The notes under the pieces: generated by a model
What the model saw: the letters and a program-made list of their open reading frames with translations, nothing else
Databases searched by the model: none
What the model was told of the DNA's origin: nothing
In this document: positions 1 to 9,091 of the stretch, one piece after another
Layout of the letters: every line of letters begins with the position of its first letter
Position numbering within the stretch: the stretch's first letter is position 1
Made by a program: the position numbers and the translations under genes
NCBI GenBank assembly: GCA_020635675.1
Contig: JACJZJ010000006.1
Span: 62,001-126,000, forward strand
Reading direction: 5' to 3'
Origin: Flavobacteriales bacterium
Lineage (GTDB): Bacteria; Bacteroidota; Bacteroidia; Flavobacteriales_F; PHOS-HE28
Length of the DNA: 64,000 nt

Positions 1-37
1 GCGGATAATTTCACCGTTCCATCAGCACGAACCGACC

Positions 38-2125
38 ATGTTCCAAGATCTTGCTCCGCGCCCACTGGTATTCCTTATGGGAGCCCTTTTCACGATGGCC
101 GCATCGGCCCAGCAACGCCCGTTCACCTATGAGGACCTGCTGCTGCTCGATCGCATGTACGGCCTGGATGTCGACCCGAACGGCGACTACGCGGTCTTCA
201 GCGTACGCGCCACGGACATGGAGCAGAACAAGGGGGTGAGCAGCCTTTGGCTGAAGGACCTGCAACAGCCCGACCAGCCCGAGGTGCGCCTGTCCGTATC
301 GGACGCGGGTGCGACGGACGCGCATTTCTCGCCCGATGGCGGTTCCATCTATTTCCTTTCCGCACGTGGTGAGAACGGGGTCACCAACCTGTGGCGCACC
401 GATCTGGCGGGGGCGAAAGCGGAACAGGTGACCCACCTTCCGCTCGACGTGATCGCCTATCAGTTGGCGCCCGATGGAGCGGGTGTCGTGGTGGCGTTGG
501 CGGTGTTCCCGGACTGCAGGGGCGATGAGATCACATGCACCGTCAAGCGGCAGGTGTCCGATCGGGCGGACCCGTCGTCCGGAACGGTCTACACACGGCT
601 GTTCGTCCGCCACTGGGACACCTGGGCGGACGGCACCCGCAACCATCTCTTCTATCTGCCGCTCGAACAGGTTGGCGCCGAGCCCGTGGCGCTGATGGAC
701 GGTTTCGATGGGGATGTTCCCTCTAAGCCGTTCGGTGACGCCGGGGACCTTTCGATCTCGCCGGACGGACGCACCGTTTTCTTCTCGGTACGTGTGGCCG
801 GTGATCGGGAACCCTGGAGCACGAATTTCGACATCTATAGTGTTCCCGTCACGGGCGGACCGGCCACCCTCCTCACCGTGGAGAACGATGCGTGGGATGC
901 CGCACCGCGCATGTCCCCGGACGGTAGGCTCCTGGCCTACAAGGCGATGGCCCGCCCCGGCTTCGAGGCCGACCGGTTCGCCATCATGCTGCGCGACGGC
1001 AATGGGAATGTCAGACCATTGGCGGCGGATTGGGATCGGAGCGTGGACGAGATGAAATGGGCGGCCGATGGAAAGAGCCTCCTGGTCACGGCGGCGGACA
1101 TGGGCCGGGAACGGCTCTTCCGGATCGACATCGAGAACGGCCAGGTGACGCAATTGTCCGCAGACGGCCATATCGATGCGTTCGTTGGAACACCACGCGG
1201 TCTCGTGTTCATGAAGAGCGCGTTGAACAGCCCTTCATTGCTGTACATGGCGAAGCCGAAGGCCCGGATGATCGATGACGGTGCCGTGCCGCTCACCCGG
1301 GTGGACGCGGTCGTGAAGGACAGGGCCTTCGGGAAGTATGAGCAGTTCCACTTCAAGGGTTGGAACAACGAGGACGTCCATGGCTATGTGATCAAGCCCG
1401 CCAACTATGTGGATGGCAGGAAATATCCCGTCGCGTTCCTGATCCATGGCGGTCCACAGGGAAGCTTCGGTGATTCGTGGTCGTACCGCTGGAATCCGGA
1501 GACCTATGCCGGTGCTGGATATGCGGTCGTGATGATCGACTTCCACGGATCCATGGGTTATGGTCAGGCGTTCACCGATGCGATCTCCACCCATTGGGGC
1601 GATCGCCCGTTGGAGGACCTGCGCAAGGGCTGGGACCACGTGTTGCGCAACTATCCCTTCCTGGACGGTGATCGTGCGGCGGCGCTCGGCGCGTCCTACG
1701 GCGGGTTCATGGTGAATTGGATCGCTGGCAACTGGAAGGAACCCTGGAAATGTCTGGTAAGCCACGATGGAGTGTTCGATACCCGGAGCATGGGCTACAC
1801 CACCGAGGAGATGTGGTTCGAGGAATGGGAGAACGGTGCGGACGTGTTCACGGACCCTGCAGCGTATGATCGTTTCGATCCGGCGCTCCATGCCAAGGAT
1901 TGGAGCGTACCCATGCTGGTGATCCATTCCGACCTGGATTTCCGGATCCCGGTGGAACAAGGCATCGCCGTGTTCACTGCCCTGCAGGCCAAGGGGATCC
2001 CCTCGCAATTCTTGCACTTTCCGGACGAGAACCATTGGGTCCTCCGACCACAGAACTCCATGAAATGGCATCGCACCGTGTTCGACTGGCTTGACCGCTA
2101 TATCGGCACCGGGGCGGGAAAATGA
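38..2125 (+). CDS. Secreted S9 family prolyl-oligopeptidase-type serine peptidase
   Basis: Predicted periplasmic or secreted serine peptidase (dipeptidyl/acylaminoacyl-peptidase type) of 695 residues, a usual length for S9 enzymes. A signal peptide occupies about residues 1-25 (hydrophobic VFLMGALFTMAASA). A beta-propeller region follows, with PD40/WD40-like SPDG motifs near residues 98, 240 and 292, then a C-terminal alpha/beta-hydrolase domain. The catalytic triad is visible: Ser553 in GASYGGF, Asp634 in HSDLDFRIP and His666 in DENHW. The ATG at 38 is used; a downstream ATG at 51 is in another frame. Only 37 bases precede it in the window, so its promoter cannot be judged. The family is clear; the substrate is not. 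Confidence 0.93.
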   Translation: MFQDLAPRPLVFLMGALFTMAASAQQRPFTYEDLLLLDRMYGLDVDPNGDYAVFSVRATDMEQNKGVSSLWLKDLQQPDQPEVRLSVSDAGATDAHFSPDGGSIYFLSARGENGVTNLWRTDLAGAKAEQVTHLPLDVIAYQLAPDGAGVVVALAVFPDCRGDEITCTVKRQVSDRADPSSGTVYTRLFVRHWDTWADGTRNHLFYLPLEQVGAEPVALMDGFDGDVPSKPFGDAGDLSISPDGRTVFFSVRVAGDREPWSTNFDIYSVPVTGGPATLLTVENDAWDAAPRMSPDGRLLAYKAMARPGFEADRFAIMLRDGNGNVRPLAADWDRSVDEMKWAADGKSLLVTAADMGRERLFRIDIENGQVTQLSADGHIDAFVGTPRGLVFMKSALNSPSLLYMAKPKARMIDDGAVPLTRVDAVVKDRAFGKYEQFHFKGWNNEDVHGYVIKPANYVDGRKYPVAFLIHGGPQGSFGDSWSYRWNPETYAGAGYAVVMIDFHGSMGYGQAFTDAISTHWGDRPLEDLRKGWDHVLRNYPFLDGDRAAALGASYGGFMVNWIAGNWKEPWKCLVSHDGVFDTRSMGYTTEEMWFEEWENGADVFTDPAAYDRFDPALHAKDWSVPMLVIHSDLDFRIPVEQGIAVFTALQAKGIPSQFLHFPDENHWVLRPQNSMKWHRTVFDWLDRYIGTGAGK

Positions 2126-2132
2126 GGGCGTG

Positions 2133-2163
2133 TTGCAGGGTCCGTGAACCTGTTGTAAACTTG
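2133..2163 (+). promoter_or_regulatory. Putative Bacteroidota-type promoter
   Basis: TTG at 2133-2135 is followed after 20 bases by TAAACTTG at 2156-2163. This fits the Bacteroidota primary-sigma pattern (TTTG near -33, TAnnTTTG near -7) with one mismatch. It lies 23 bases before the ATG of the 71-residue protein gene. Confidence 0.4.
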
Positions 2164-2186
2164 ATGTTCCCTACACGCGTACTCCC

Positions 2187-2402
2187 ATGACCGGATGGAA
2201 GCATCTCCGTACCCTGCAGGATGCCGACGATATGGACGACCTGCTGGCGATCCTTCCCGATCTGCGCGAACAGCCCGATCCGCGGGTTTTCATCTTCCAG
2301 GACGAACGCAGTGGTCAGCAGGTGATCGTTCCCGCATCCGATCTGGACCGTGCCTTGGTGGGCCTGCTCGAAGGGGCCTACCTCGGAATGGAGGACGAGT
2401 AG
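2187..2402 (+). CDS. Hypothetical acidic protein, 71 aa
   Basis: Not recognised. A short soluble protein of 71 residues, strongly acidic (a DDMDD cluster near residue 15, MEDE at the end), with no signal peptide or membrane segment. Its middle (PRVFIFQDERSGQQVIVPA) looks like a beta hairpin between two helices. ATG start at 2187, behind a plausible promoter and downstream of the S9 peptidase gene. The overlapping alternative frame from 2195 gives an Arg/Pro/Ser-rich product typical of a shadow frame in high-GC DNA, so this frame is preferred. The next gene on the same strand follows after 67 bases. Confidence 0.6.
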   Translation: MTGWKHLRTLQDADDMDDLLAILPDLREQPDPRVFIFQDERSGQQVIVPASDLDRALVGLLEGAYLGMEDE

Positions 2403-2469
2403 TCCGTGCGATCGCGTAATACTGCGATCACCCCCGGTTCAGAGGCCGGGAGCAATTTGGCGGCCTGTC

Positions 2470-2721
2470 ATGGCCACCCTTCCATTGCGCAGGTCCTATC
2501 GGCGCTGGCGGCGCTTCTTTCGACGCAGGCCCATCTTTTTCAGTGTGCTGCGTTGTCCCCAGTGCGGGAAGCGCAGTCGCGACCAGATGCCCGCGAACGC
2601 CAGTGTCTACTTCTACCGCTGCACACGCTGCAATGCCCTGTTCAAACCCTTGCAGGGTGATTGCTGCGTTTATTGCAGCTACGGGGATGTGCCCTGTCCC
2701 GATCGGCAACGCCGATGGTAG
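2470..2721 (+). CDS. Small zinc-ribbon-like GDCC motif protein
   Basis: An 83-residue protein with a very basic N-terminus (Arg-rich residues 7-20) and eight cysteines: C29/C32 (CPQC), C51/C54 (CTRC), C65/C66/C69 in GDCCVYCSYG, and C76. The paired CxxC motifs suggest a structural zinc ribbon. GDCCVxCSYGxxxCP endings occur in uncharacterised small Bacteroidota proteins, which supports a real gene; the function is unknown. The open frame extends upstream to a GTG or TTG, but the upstream part has poor composition, so the ATG at 2470 is chosen. No signal peptide or membrane segment is visible. Confidence 0.75.
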   Translation: MATLPLRRSYRRWRRFFRRRPIFFSVLRCPQCGKRSRDQMPANASVYFYRCTRCNALFKPLQGDCCVYCSYGDVPCPDRQRRW

Positions 2722-2743
2722 CACTGTTCACGCCATCGGCCGG

Positions 2744-3775
2744 TCAAGGCTCCGGCGCGCTGATCAGCCGGTGCAATGGCGCCCACCGTGGGACCTCTTC
2801 GCTGACCAATTTGAGCACCGACATCAGCGGAAGCGAAAGGACCATTCCCGCGATGCCCCACAGCAGGCCGCCCGCGAAGATGATGAGGAGGGAGGCCAGG
2901 GTGTTCAGGCCCAGCTTGCCGCCGACCACTTTCGGGAAGATCAGGTTCGCCTCGAGGTATTGCACCACGCCCAGCACCGCGATCACACCGAGCGGCATCC
3001 ACCATGATCCCGTGGCGGAATAGGCCAAGGTGACAGGAAGCAATGACGCGAGGATGATCCCGAGATAGGGGATCATGGTGGCGACCGCGGTGAGCAGGCC
3101 GAAGAGCACCGCGTTGGGCACACCCAGCAGGAGAAAACCGATGCTGTTCAGGGTGCCCACGATCAGGTAGACCTGCGTCATACCCAGGATGAATCGCGCG
3201 AAATTGGATACCGCCTTCTGCAGCAGGCCGGGCAGACGTGGCGCCCACATCGGATCGACCCAGGCGGATAGCACGGCCACCCAGTGCCGGCGATCGTACA
3301 GCAACAACGCCGTGAAGACCGGAATGATGAACAGGTCGAACAGCAGGCTTAGAAGTGGTTCGATCAGGCGTTCCAGGTAAGGTGCGATGTGCTCGGGGAA
3401 TGCCTGGAGCAGCGGACCGTACCAGGTGTCCTCCGGAGCAGCATGGTGCACCTGCCCCCGCAACCATTGCCAGAAGGTCCCGAAGTCCGTCCCCGTTCGA
3501 CCGGTGAGCTCGGGAAGGTGTGCGAGGAAGGCATCGACCTGTCGGACCAGGAGGGCCGCCAGCGAACCGAAGATCACACCGACCAACGCGAGGCCACAGC
3601 CGATGGCGAGCCAGCGCGGAAGTCCCTTTCCCTCCAGGCGGGCCACCAAAGGATACAACACCATGGCGAGGAGGATACTGTAGCAGAGCGGGATCAGGAT
3701 CGGCCGACCCAGGTAGAGCAGGAGACCGCTCGCCAGGAGGAGCGCGGACGTACGCAGCAGGTGGCTGGTGGACAT
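2744..3775 (-). CDS. AI-2E family transporter (PerM/UPF0118)
   Basis: Polytopic inner-membrane protein of 343 residues in the AI-2E/PerM family, whose members export small molecules or ions; the substrate cannot be read from sequence. An N-terminal pair of hydrophobic segments (LLLASGLLLYLGRPILIPL onward) is followed by a soluble region (about 75-150) and a C-terminal block of membrane helices carrying the family signature region (VPNAVLFGLLTAVATMIPYLG). The motif GxxxxxNTLxSLLxIFxGGLLWGIxGM near the end is also typical. The ATG at 3775 puts the first helix near the N-terminus; an in-frame ATG at 3826 would add a 17-residue polar tail and is less likely. The gene is divergent from the next gene and convergent with the zinc-ribbon gene. 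Confidence 0.88.
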   Translation of the reverse strand: MSTSHLLRTSALLLASGLLLYLGRPILIPLCYSILLAMVLYPLVARLEGKGLPRWLAIGCGLALVGVIFGSLAALLVRQVDAFLAHLPELTGRTGTDFGTFWQWLRGQVHHAAPEDTWYGPLLQAFPEHIAPYLERLIEPLLSLLFDLFIIPVFTALLLYDRRHWVAVLSAWVDPMWAPRLPGLLQKAVSNFARFILGMTQVYLIVGTLNSIGFLLLGVPNAVLFGLLTAVATMIPYLGIILASLLPVTLAYSATGSWWMPLGVIAVLGVVQYLEANLIFPKVVGGKLGLNTLASLLIIFAGGLLWGIAGMVLSLPLMSVLKLVSEEVPRWAPLHRLISAPEP

Positions 3776-3874
3776 GTTCGCGAAGCTATCGAAGGACCGC
3801 GAGCTTGAGAGGTCCGTTCGGAGCAAGGGACGAGGCGTGGGCGTAATGACCTACCTTGGACGATAGCGATCCCC

Positions 3875-5068
3875 ATGGCGATACGGTCCTTCCGACCAAC
3901 GTTGATCCTCGCGATACTGCAGCTCAATGCCTGGGCACAGGGGGGGATGCCCTATTGCGTGATGGAGGACCCCGACACAAATGCGTACGCTTTCTGCCGA
4001 CTGGATGCGGCCACGGGGGTCCTGACCACGATAGCGCCGCTTGCGGGTGTGACCGCTTTCGTGGCCCCGGACAAGACCGCGTTCAATGCGGTGTCCGGGA
4101 GCTACCATTTCGCCGGCCTGGCGGGTGGCGTGGCACACTACTACACCATTGACGTTGCGAACGGGATCGTATCGAACGATGTGCCAATGCCCCAGGGACT
4201 GGTGGGAACCAGGTACCACCAGGGGGAGCAGCGGATCTATGCGTTGCAGGAGACCGGGAATACCTATGCCCTCGTTACGTTCGATCCGACCACCGCCACG
4301 GTCGTCCAGGTCGGCGCCGTTCCGAACATGACCGCCTATGTCGCCGCCACTTCCGTTCTGGATGAAGTGCGTGGTCGCTACTCCTTCGTAGCACTGTACA
4401 ACGGGAACTTCCATTTGCGGACCTACGCCATCGCCGATGCCTCCCTGATCGCGGATGCGCCTTTCGACGATCCCCTCACCGCCCTGGCCTTCGATTGCCA
4501 GGATTCGACCATCTACGCCCTTTGGGAGGATGGCATGGACTACAAGTTCGAGAAGCTCTTCACCAACGGGAACCACTTGACCGTATCCGTTCTGAACGGC
4601 GTAACCCCTGGTCTTGTCGCGGGTTCCACGAGCATGAGCAGCGACGGCGTATACACCTACAGAGGGTTCGATGCCAACAATGCGTTCGCGGTCATCAGCA
4701 TCGAGGTGGCTTCGGGAACAGTTGTCCATAACTCACCGACATTGGACAATGCGGTGGGTTTCGAAGAGCCGAACTGGTGCCCGGGCGTTCCGCAAGTGGT
4801 GCGCGGCATCGGACGAACAGAGGAGCTGACCATCCATCCACAACCCGCGTGCGACATGCTGCGCATCCGATCCGCGAGCCCGATGGACCGCATCACCGTA
4901 CACTCCCTTACGGGTCAGCGGATGCTGGAGATCGTTGGGCCGATACGACCGGACAGGGAGGTCGAAGTGGACCTTTCCGGCACTTCGCCCGGGTACTATA
5001 TCCTGCGGACCTGGACGCAGGATGGTGGCGTGAACGCGCTTGGCTTTGTGCGCGTGGCGGGTGAATGA
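3875..5068 (+). CDS. T9SS type A sorting domain-containing secreted protein
   Basis: Secreted protein of 397 residues. A signal peptide (about 1-21, ending AWA-QG) leads into a beta-rich domain with repeated blocks pairing value and time-like terms, resembling a six- or seven-bladed propeller of unknown function. The last 75 residues (from about 325: IHPQPACDMLRIRS... then VEVDLSGTSPGYYILRTWTQDGG) form a type-A C-terminal domain recognised by the type IX secretion system. T9SS cargo is exported across the outer membrane and the domain is cleaved. The ATG at 3875 is the first in frame. No catalytic motif is seen, so this is a surface or secreted protein of unknown role. Confidence 0.85.
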   Translation: MAIRSFRPTLILAILQLNAWAQGGMPYCVMEDPDTNAYAFCRLDAATGVLTTIAPLAGVTAFVAPDKTAFNAVSGSYHFAGLAGGVAHYYTIDVANGIVSNDVPMPQGLVGTRYHQGEQRIYALQETGNTYALVTFDPTTATVVQVGAVPNMTAYVAATSVLDEVRGRYSFVALYNGNFHLRTYAIADASLIADAPFDDPLTALAFDCQDSTIYALWEDGMDYKFEKLFTNGNHLTVSVLNGVTPGLVAGSTSMSSDGVYTYRGFDANNAFAVISIEVASGTVVHNSPTLDNAVGFEEPNWCPGVPQVVRGIGRTEELTIHPQPACDMLRIRSASPMDRITVHSLTGQRMLEIVGPIRPDREVEVDLSGTSPGYYILRTWTQDGGVNALGFVRVAGE

Positions 5069-5196
5069 TCCCGCATTGAAGACATCGCGAGCAGTGCGGG
5101 CCCTGGAGCTGGAGAGCGGCCCGGTCGGTACGGACGATCCGCCTCACCCTTCGGATCCGGGTGAACCTGTCGGGGAGGGAATACGTAGACCCCTTG

Positions 5197-6654
5197 ATGT
5201 CCTGGTCCCTTCCGCTCGATAGTCCCCGGTGGCCGACCCTTTTCGCACGAATTCGAGGGTGGGTCACGGCCGCTTCCGGTAGGCGATCCGGGGCGATGTC
5301 CTGGAAGGCGGAGGCCCGGCGCGTGGCCATGCGCTACCATGTCACCGGTTCGTGGTTCGCCGCGGTGGTCAATCCGATCTTCTTTCTCAACGACAGGTTG
5401 GTGCTGCCGCACCTGGCGATCCGTTTCCTCATGCTCCGTCTGTTGGTATCGGCGGGGATCATCGCCACGTTGCTCCTGCGTCGTCGGTTGCGGACGGGTC
5501 CGGAACAAGTGGTGCTGGTGCCGTTCCTGCTGATCAGCATCGAGAACGCCTACATGTGGAGCTACATGGACCCGGTGCTCTTCCGCATGCACAGCCTGGC
5601 CTATGCCGTACTCTTCGTCGGGGCATCGATGATCGTGCTCTGGCCGTGGCGCTACTCGTTGTTCGTCATCGTGATGTCGCTCCTGGCGAACGCATGGGCA
5701 TTGGCCGACCACAGTCCGCTTGCGGTGGAGGAGGTCATGGCCAATGGAGGAACGCTGTTGGCAACGGTGGCCTTGATCTCGGCCTTGCTCATCCATACGC
5801 GATACCGGCAGACATTGCGCGAGATCGCACTCCGCATGCGCCTGAAGGAGAGCAATGCGCACGTGCTCCAGCAGAAGGCGATCATCGAGGAGAACCATCG
5901 CGACCTGACCAGCAGCATCGAATACAGCCATCGGATCCAACGCGCGGTGCTTTCGGACGCCGCCGCGCTCCGTGACCATTTCCCGGAATCATTCCTTTTC
6001 CAACGTGCGAAGGACATCGTGAGCGGCGACCTGCTCTGGTGTCGTGAGCGCGACGGATGCGTTCATCTCGCCGTGGTCGATTGCACCGGCCATGGCGTTC
6101 CGGGCGCATTAATGAGCATGCTCGCGCATGCGTTGCTGAACAAGGTGGTCGTGGACGAAGGTGTGCGTGGCCCCGCGAACATCCTCGACCGCCTGCGCGA
6201 TGAGGTGATCACGACGCTCAGGCAACGGGACGGGGAAGGAACACGGGATGGCATGGACATCGCGCTGTGTTCCATCGACCCTGTGGCCCGGACGCTTACG
6301 TACGCCGGTGCGTTCAATCCGATCTACCTCGTGCGCGACGGTCAACTGATCGAATGTCCGGCGGATCGCATGCCCATCGGATTGCACGGTACCGAGGAAT
6401 TGACAGCGTTCAACGGTGGGAGGATCGACCACCGTGCAGGCGACATGCTGTACCTCTTCTCGGACGGTTTCATCGATCAGTTCGGAGGGCCACAGGACAA
6501 GAAGTTCGGGAGGGCAAGGTTCAAGAGGACCCTTGCATCCATCGCATCCCTTCCGGCGCCCCAGCAGCGGGTCCGTCTGCTCGGTGCACTGGAGCTCTGG
6601 TCCAAGGGTGGAGCTCCCGTGGACGATATCCTCATCGCCGGCGTCCGGCTCTAG
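5197..6654 (+). CDS. Membrane-anchored SpoIIE/PP2C-type serine phosphatase
   Basis: Signalling protein of 485 residues. The first half has five or six hydrophobic segments (about 70-205), then a coiled-coil-like linker (about 215-255), then a PPM/SpoIIE phosphatase domain to the end. Metal-binding acidic residues are visible: Asp278 in VSGDLLW and Asp295 in VDCTGHGVPGALMSM, with a further Asp in LFSDGFIDQFGG. Such proteins dephosphorylate serine/threonine on anti-anti-sigma or other partners; the membrane part probably senses a signal. No partner is encoded next door. ATG at 5197 is preferred over a GTG at 5161 in the same frame. It converges with the efflux adaptor gene after 18 bases. Confidence 0.87.
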   Translation: MSWSLPLDSPRWPTLFARIRGWVTAASGRRSGAMSWKAEARRVAMRYHVTGSWFAAVVNPIFFLNDRLVLPHLAIRFLMLRLLVSAGIIATLLLRRRLRTGPEQVVLVPFLLISIENAYMWSYMDPVLFRMHSLAYAVLFVGASMIVLWPWRYSLFVIVMSLLANAWALADHSPLAVEEVMANGGTLLATVALISALLIHTRYRQTLREIALRMRLKESNAHVLQQKAIIEENHRDLTSSIEYSHRIQRAVLSDAAALRDHFPESFLFQRAKDIVSGDLLWCRERDGCVHLAVVDCTGHGVPGALMSMLAHALLNKVVVDEGVRGPANILDRLRDEVITTLRQRDGEGTRDGMDIALCSIDPVARTLTYAGAFNPIYLVRDGQLIECPADRMPIGLHGTEELTAFNGGRIDHRAGDMLYLFSDGFIDQFGGPQDKKFGRARFKRTLASIASLPAPQQRVRLLGALELWSKGGAPVDDILIAGVRL

Positions 6655-6672
6655 TTCACGACCTGCTGTGTT

Positions 6673-7788
6673 TCACTCATCGCTGTGGGGCGGTCCCGCT
6701 TCCTCTTCGGCCTTCTTGGCACCCTTCAGCTCATAGTCCGAGGTGATCCCATCGATCACTTCGATGTTGATCCCGTCGCTGAGACCGGTCTTGATGAAGG
6801 TCTTCTTCCAGTCCTCTCCGTTCCGCACCTCCACGAACGCGCTGTCGCCCTTGTCATTGAAGGTGACGATGCTCTCGGGTACGCTCAGCACGCTGTCGCG
6901 TCGCTCGAGTTCGATGTCCGCGTTCGCGCTATAGCCGCTGCGCAATTCCTGGCCGTCCTTCAGGTCCACCGCGGCGCGGATCTCGAATTGGATCGCCCCG
7001 TTGTCCTCGACACCTTTCGGAGCGATGTATTCCAGATCGGCGTCCCACTTCGTGTCCTCGATCGCGCCCACGGTCAGGACCACCGGCATGCCGAGCTTCA
7101 CCTTGCCCACTTCGCTCTCGTCCACGTTCCCTTGGAAGATCAGGTCGGTCATGTCGGCCACGCTCGCGATGGTCGTCCCCTCGTTGAAATTGTTGCGCTC
7201 GATCACGCTGTTCCCCTCCTTGACGGGCACATCGAGCACCATGCCGGTGATCGTGCTGCGCACGATCGTGTTCCCGGTGCTGGTCCGGCTCACCCCGTCG
7301 CGCACCACCTGCAGGTCCTCACGCGCCGCGTCCAGGCCCTGTTGCGCGGTGCTGAGCGCCACTTCGTACGTCTGCATCTCGGCGGCCGCGATCACGCCCT
7401 TGTCGAACAGCGGTTCGTTGCGGTCGTAGTTCTTCCGGGCGTTCTGCAGGTCGATCTCCGCCGCGTTGACACGCTGCTCCGCCTGGCTCAACGTGCGCAT
7501 GTCCGGGACGATCTGGATCTTGGCGATGGGGTCGCCGTCCTGGACCTGGTCACCGGCGTCGACGTACAGCTCGCGGATGATACCGCTGACAACGGGTTTG
7601 ATGGCCACCTCCTTGCGGGGCACGATGCTGCCGTTCGCGACGGTCTTCTTCACGATGTTCGTTCGTTCAGCGTGTTCCACCATGAATACGTCCGGGTGCT
7701 TGGCGGTCTTCTGATAGAGGAAGTACATGACCCAGATGAACAAGGCGGCGAGGCCGATGAATAGAAGGTAGCGAAGGATCCGTTTCAT
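6673..7788 (-). CDS. Efflux periplasmic adaptor subunit (HlyD/MacA-like)
   Basis: Membrane-fusion protein of 371 residues that would link the two inner-membrane permeases encoded upstream to an outer-membrane channel. Residues 1-25 are a single membrane anchor (ILRYLLFIGLAALFIWVMYFLY). A biotinyl-lipoyl-like half (VAIKPVVSGIIRELYVDAGDQV), a coiled-coil hairpin (about 90-165), the second lipoyl half (IVRSTITGMVLDVPVKEGNSV) and beta-barrel domains follow. The acidic C-terminal tail (KKAEEEAGPP) is low complexity. The ATG at 7788 starts 40 bases after the upstream permease gene; an upstream in-frame start would only add 20 non-conserved residues. Last gene of a four-gene operon. Confidence 0.9.
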   Translation of the reverse strand: MKRILRYLLFIGLAALFIWVMYFLYQKTAKHPDVFMVEHAERTNIVKKTVANGSIVPRKEVAIKPVVSGIIRELYVDAGDQVQDGDPIAKIQIVPDMRTLSQAEQRVNAAEIDLQNARKNYDRNEPLFDKGVIAAAEMQTYEVALSTAQQGLDAAREDLQVVRDGVSRTSTGNTIVRSTITGMVLDVPVKEGNSVIERNNFNEGTTIASVADMTDLIFQGNVDESEVGKVKLGMPVVLTVGAIEDTKWDADLEYIAPKGVEDNGAIQFEIRAAVDLKDGQELRSGYSANADIELERRDSVLSVPESIVTFNDKGDSAFVEVRNGEDWKKTFIKTGLSDGINIEVIDGITSDYELKGAKKAEEEAGPPHSDE

Positions 7789-7828
7789 TTTCTGTTCGGT
7801 GGATTGTCGGTCGCGGGGACGGATGGGG

Positions 7829-9076
7829 TCATTCGGCCCGCAGGGCATCTACGGCTTTGATGGCCAGCGCGCGGCGTGCCGGGAGCAGCCCGGCGAGCAG
7901 TCCGCTGGCGATGAGGATGGCGAAGGCGATCAGGGCGACCCGCAGATCGACGCCGGGGTCCTGGAAGAAATCCGAGCTGCCCATGAAGGTGTTCACGGCC
8001 TCGAGCACGCCCACGGCGGCGATCAGGCCCACGTAGCCCGCGATGAAGATCAACGTCAGGGCTTCCAGTACGATCTGTCCGGTGATGTTGGCCGGGGTGG
8101 CACCGATGCTGCGGCGTATGCCGATCTCCTTCGTGCGCTCCTTGATGCTAACGAGCATGATGTTGCCGATGCCGATCACGCCTGCGATAAGGCTGAAGAT
8201 CCCGACGAACCAGCTGATACCGGCGATGGCCATGAAAAGGCCGGACATCCGTTGGTAGAACTCCTGCATGTTCCAGCTGCCGAACGCATTGTCGTCCGAG
8301 GGGTCCACCTTGTGTTTGCGCGCCATCAGCATCTTCACCTCCTTCTCGATGCGCGCCACGTCCTCGCCCGGTCGACCGACGATGGTGAACCAATGCACGA
8401 TGTTGAGGCTGTTGAACGCCTTCTGGAACGTGGTGAACGGCACATAGATCTTCGCCTCGGCATCGTCACCCATGCGCACGCCGTTCTTCTTCTCGGTGAT
8501 ACCGACCACCTGGAAGTAGACCCCGTTGATCCGAAGGTATTTTCCCATCGGGTCCTCGTGCTCGAACAAGCGCGTGACCACCTGTTTGCCGATCACGCAG
8601 GTCTTGCGCTCATCCAGCAGGTCCTGTGTGTTCAGGAACCTTCCATTGGTCACACGCACGCCTTCCACTTCCAGCACCTCCGGTTCGCAACCATAGATGG
8701 AGAATGCGGCGGTCTTGTTGCCATAGTTCACATTGTTGCCCCCGCGCCAGCCCCCCAGCTGGAGCTGTGGGGAACAGATCCGCACCCCGCTCACGTTGTC
8801 CCGGATCATGCGCGTATCGGCGTTGTCGAAATGAAAGCGGCGGCCGCGTTGGAAGCCGGCGAAAGGCTTGGTCGTCGGCATGGTCCATATGAAGCAGCTG
8901 TTGGTGGCGAATCCCTCGAACCCGCTCAGCACGGCATTGCTCAGCCCGTTGCCCATCCCCAGCATCACCACGAGCATGAAGATGCCCCAGCCCACTCCGA
9001 ACATGGTGAGGAAGCTGCGGAGCTTGTTGCGGCTCAGCGTGTTCCAGATCTCGCTCCAGCGGTCGCTATCGAACAT
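7829..9076 (-). CDS. ABC transporter permease (MacB/FtsX type), second copy
   Basis: Inner-membrane permease of 415 residues with the MacB topology: one N-terminal helix (FLTMFGVGWGIFMLVVMLGMGNGL), a large periplasmic MacB_PCD-like domain (about 50-270), and three C-terminal helices of the FtsX domain. The C-terminal signature VSIKERTKEIGIRRSIGATPANI is clear. It is a paralogue of the permease encoded immediately upstream: both begin MFDSxxWSEI and share the FtsX signature. It starts 15 bases after that gene ends. With the separate ATPase subunit the two probably form a heterodimeric or alternative MacAB-like exporter; the substrate is unknown. Confidence 0.9.
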   Translation of the reverse strand: MFDSDRWSEIWNTLSRNKLRSFLTMFGVGWGIFMLVVMLGMGNGLSNAVLSGFEGFATNSCFIWTMPTTKPFAGFQRGRRFHFDNADTRMIRDNVSGVRICSPQLQLGGWRGGNNVNYGNKTAAFSIYGCEPEVLEVEGVRVTNGRFLNTQDLLDERKTCVIGKQVVTRLFEHEDPMGKYLRINGVYFQVVGITEKKNGVRMGDDAEAKIYVPFTTFQKAFNSLNIVHWFTIVGRPGEDVARIEKEVKMLMARKHKVDPSDDNAFGSWNMQEFYQRMSGLFMAIAGISWFVGIFSLIAGVIGIGNIMLVSIKERTKEIGIRRSIGATPANITGQIVLEALTLIFIAGYVGLIAAVGVLEAVNTFMGSSDFFQDPGVDLRVALIAFAILIASGLLAGLLPARRALAIKAVDALRAE

Positions 9077-9091
9077 CGTTGCCGTCTTTCG

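Noticed and set aside
2403..2469. Hairpin CCCGG...CCGGG between the two small genes as a terminator
   Set aside because: The stem is short and no T-run follows.
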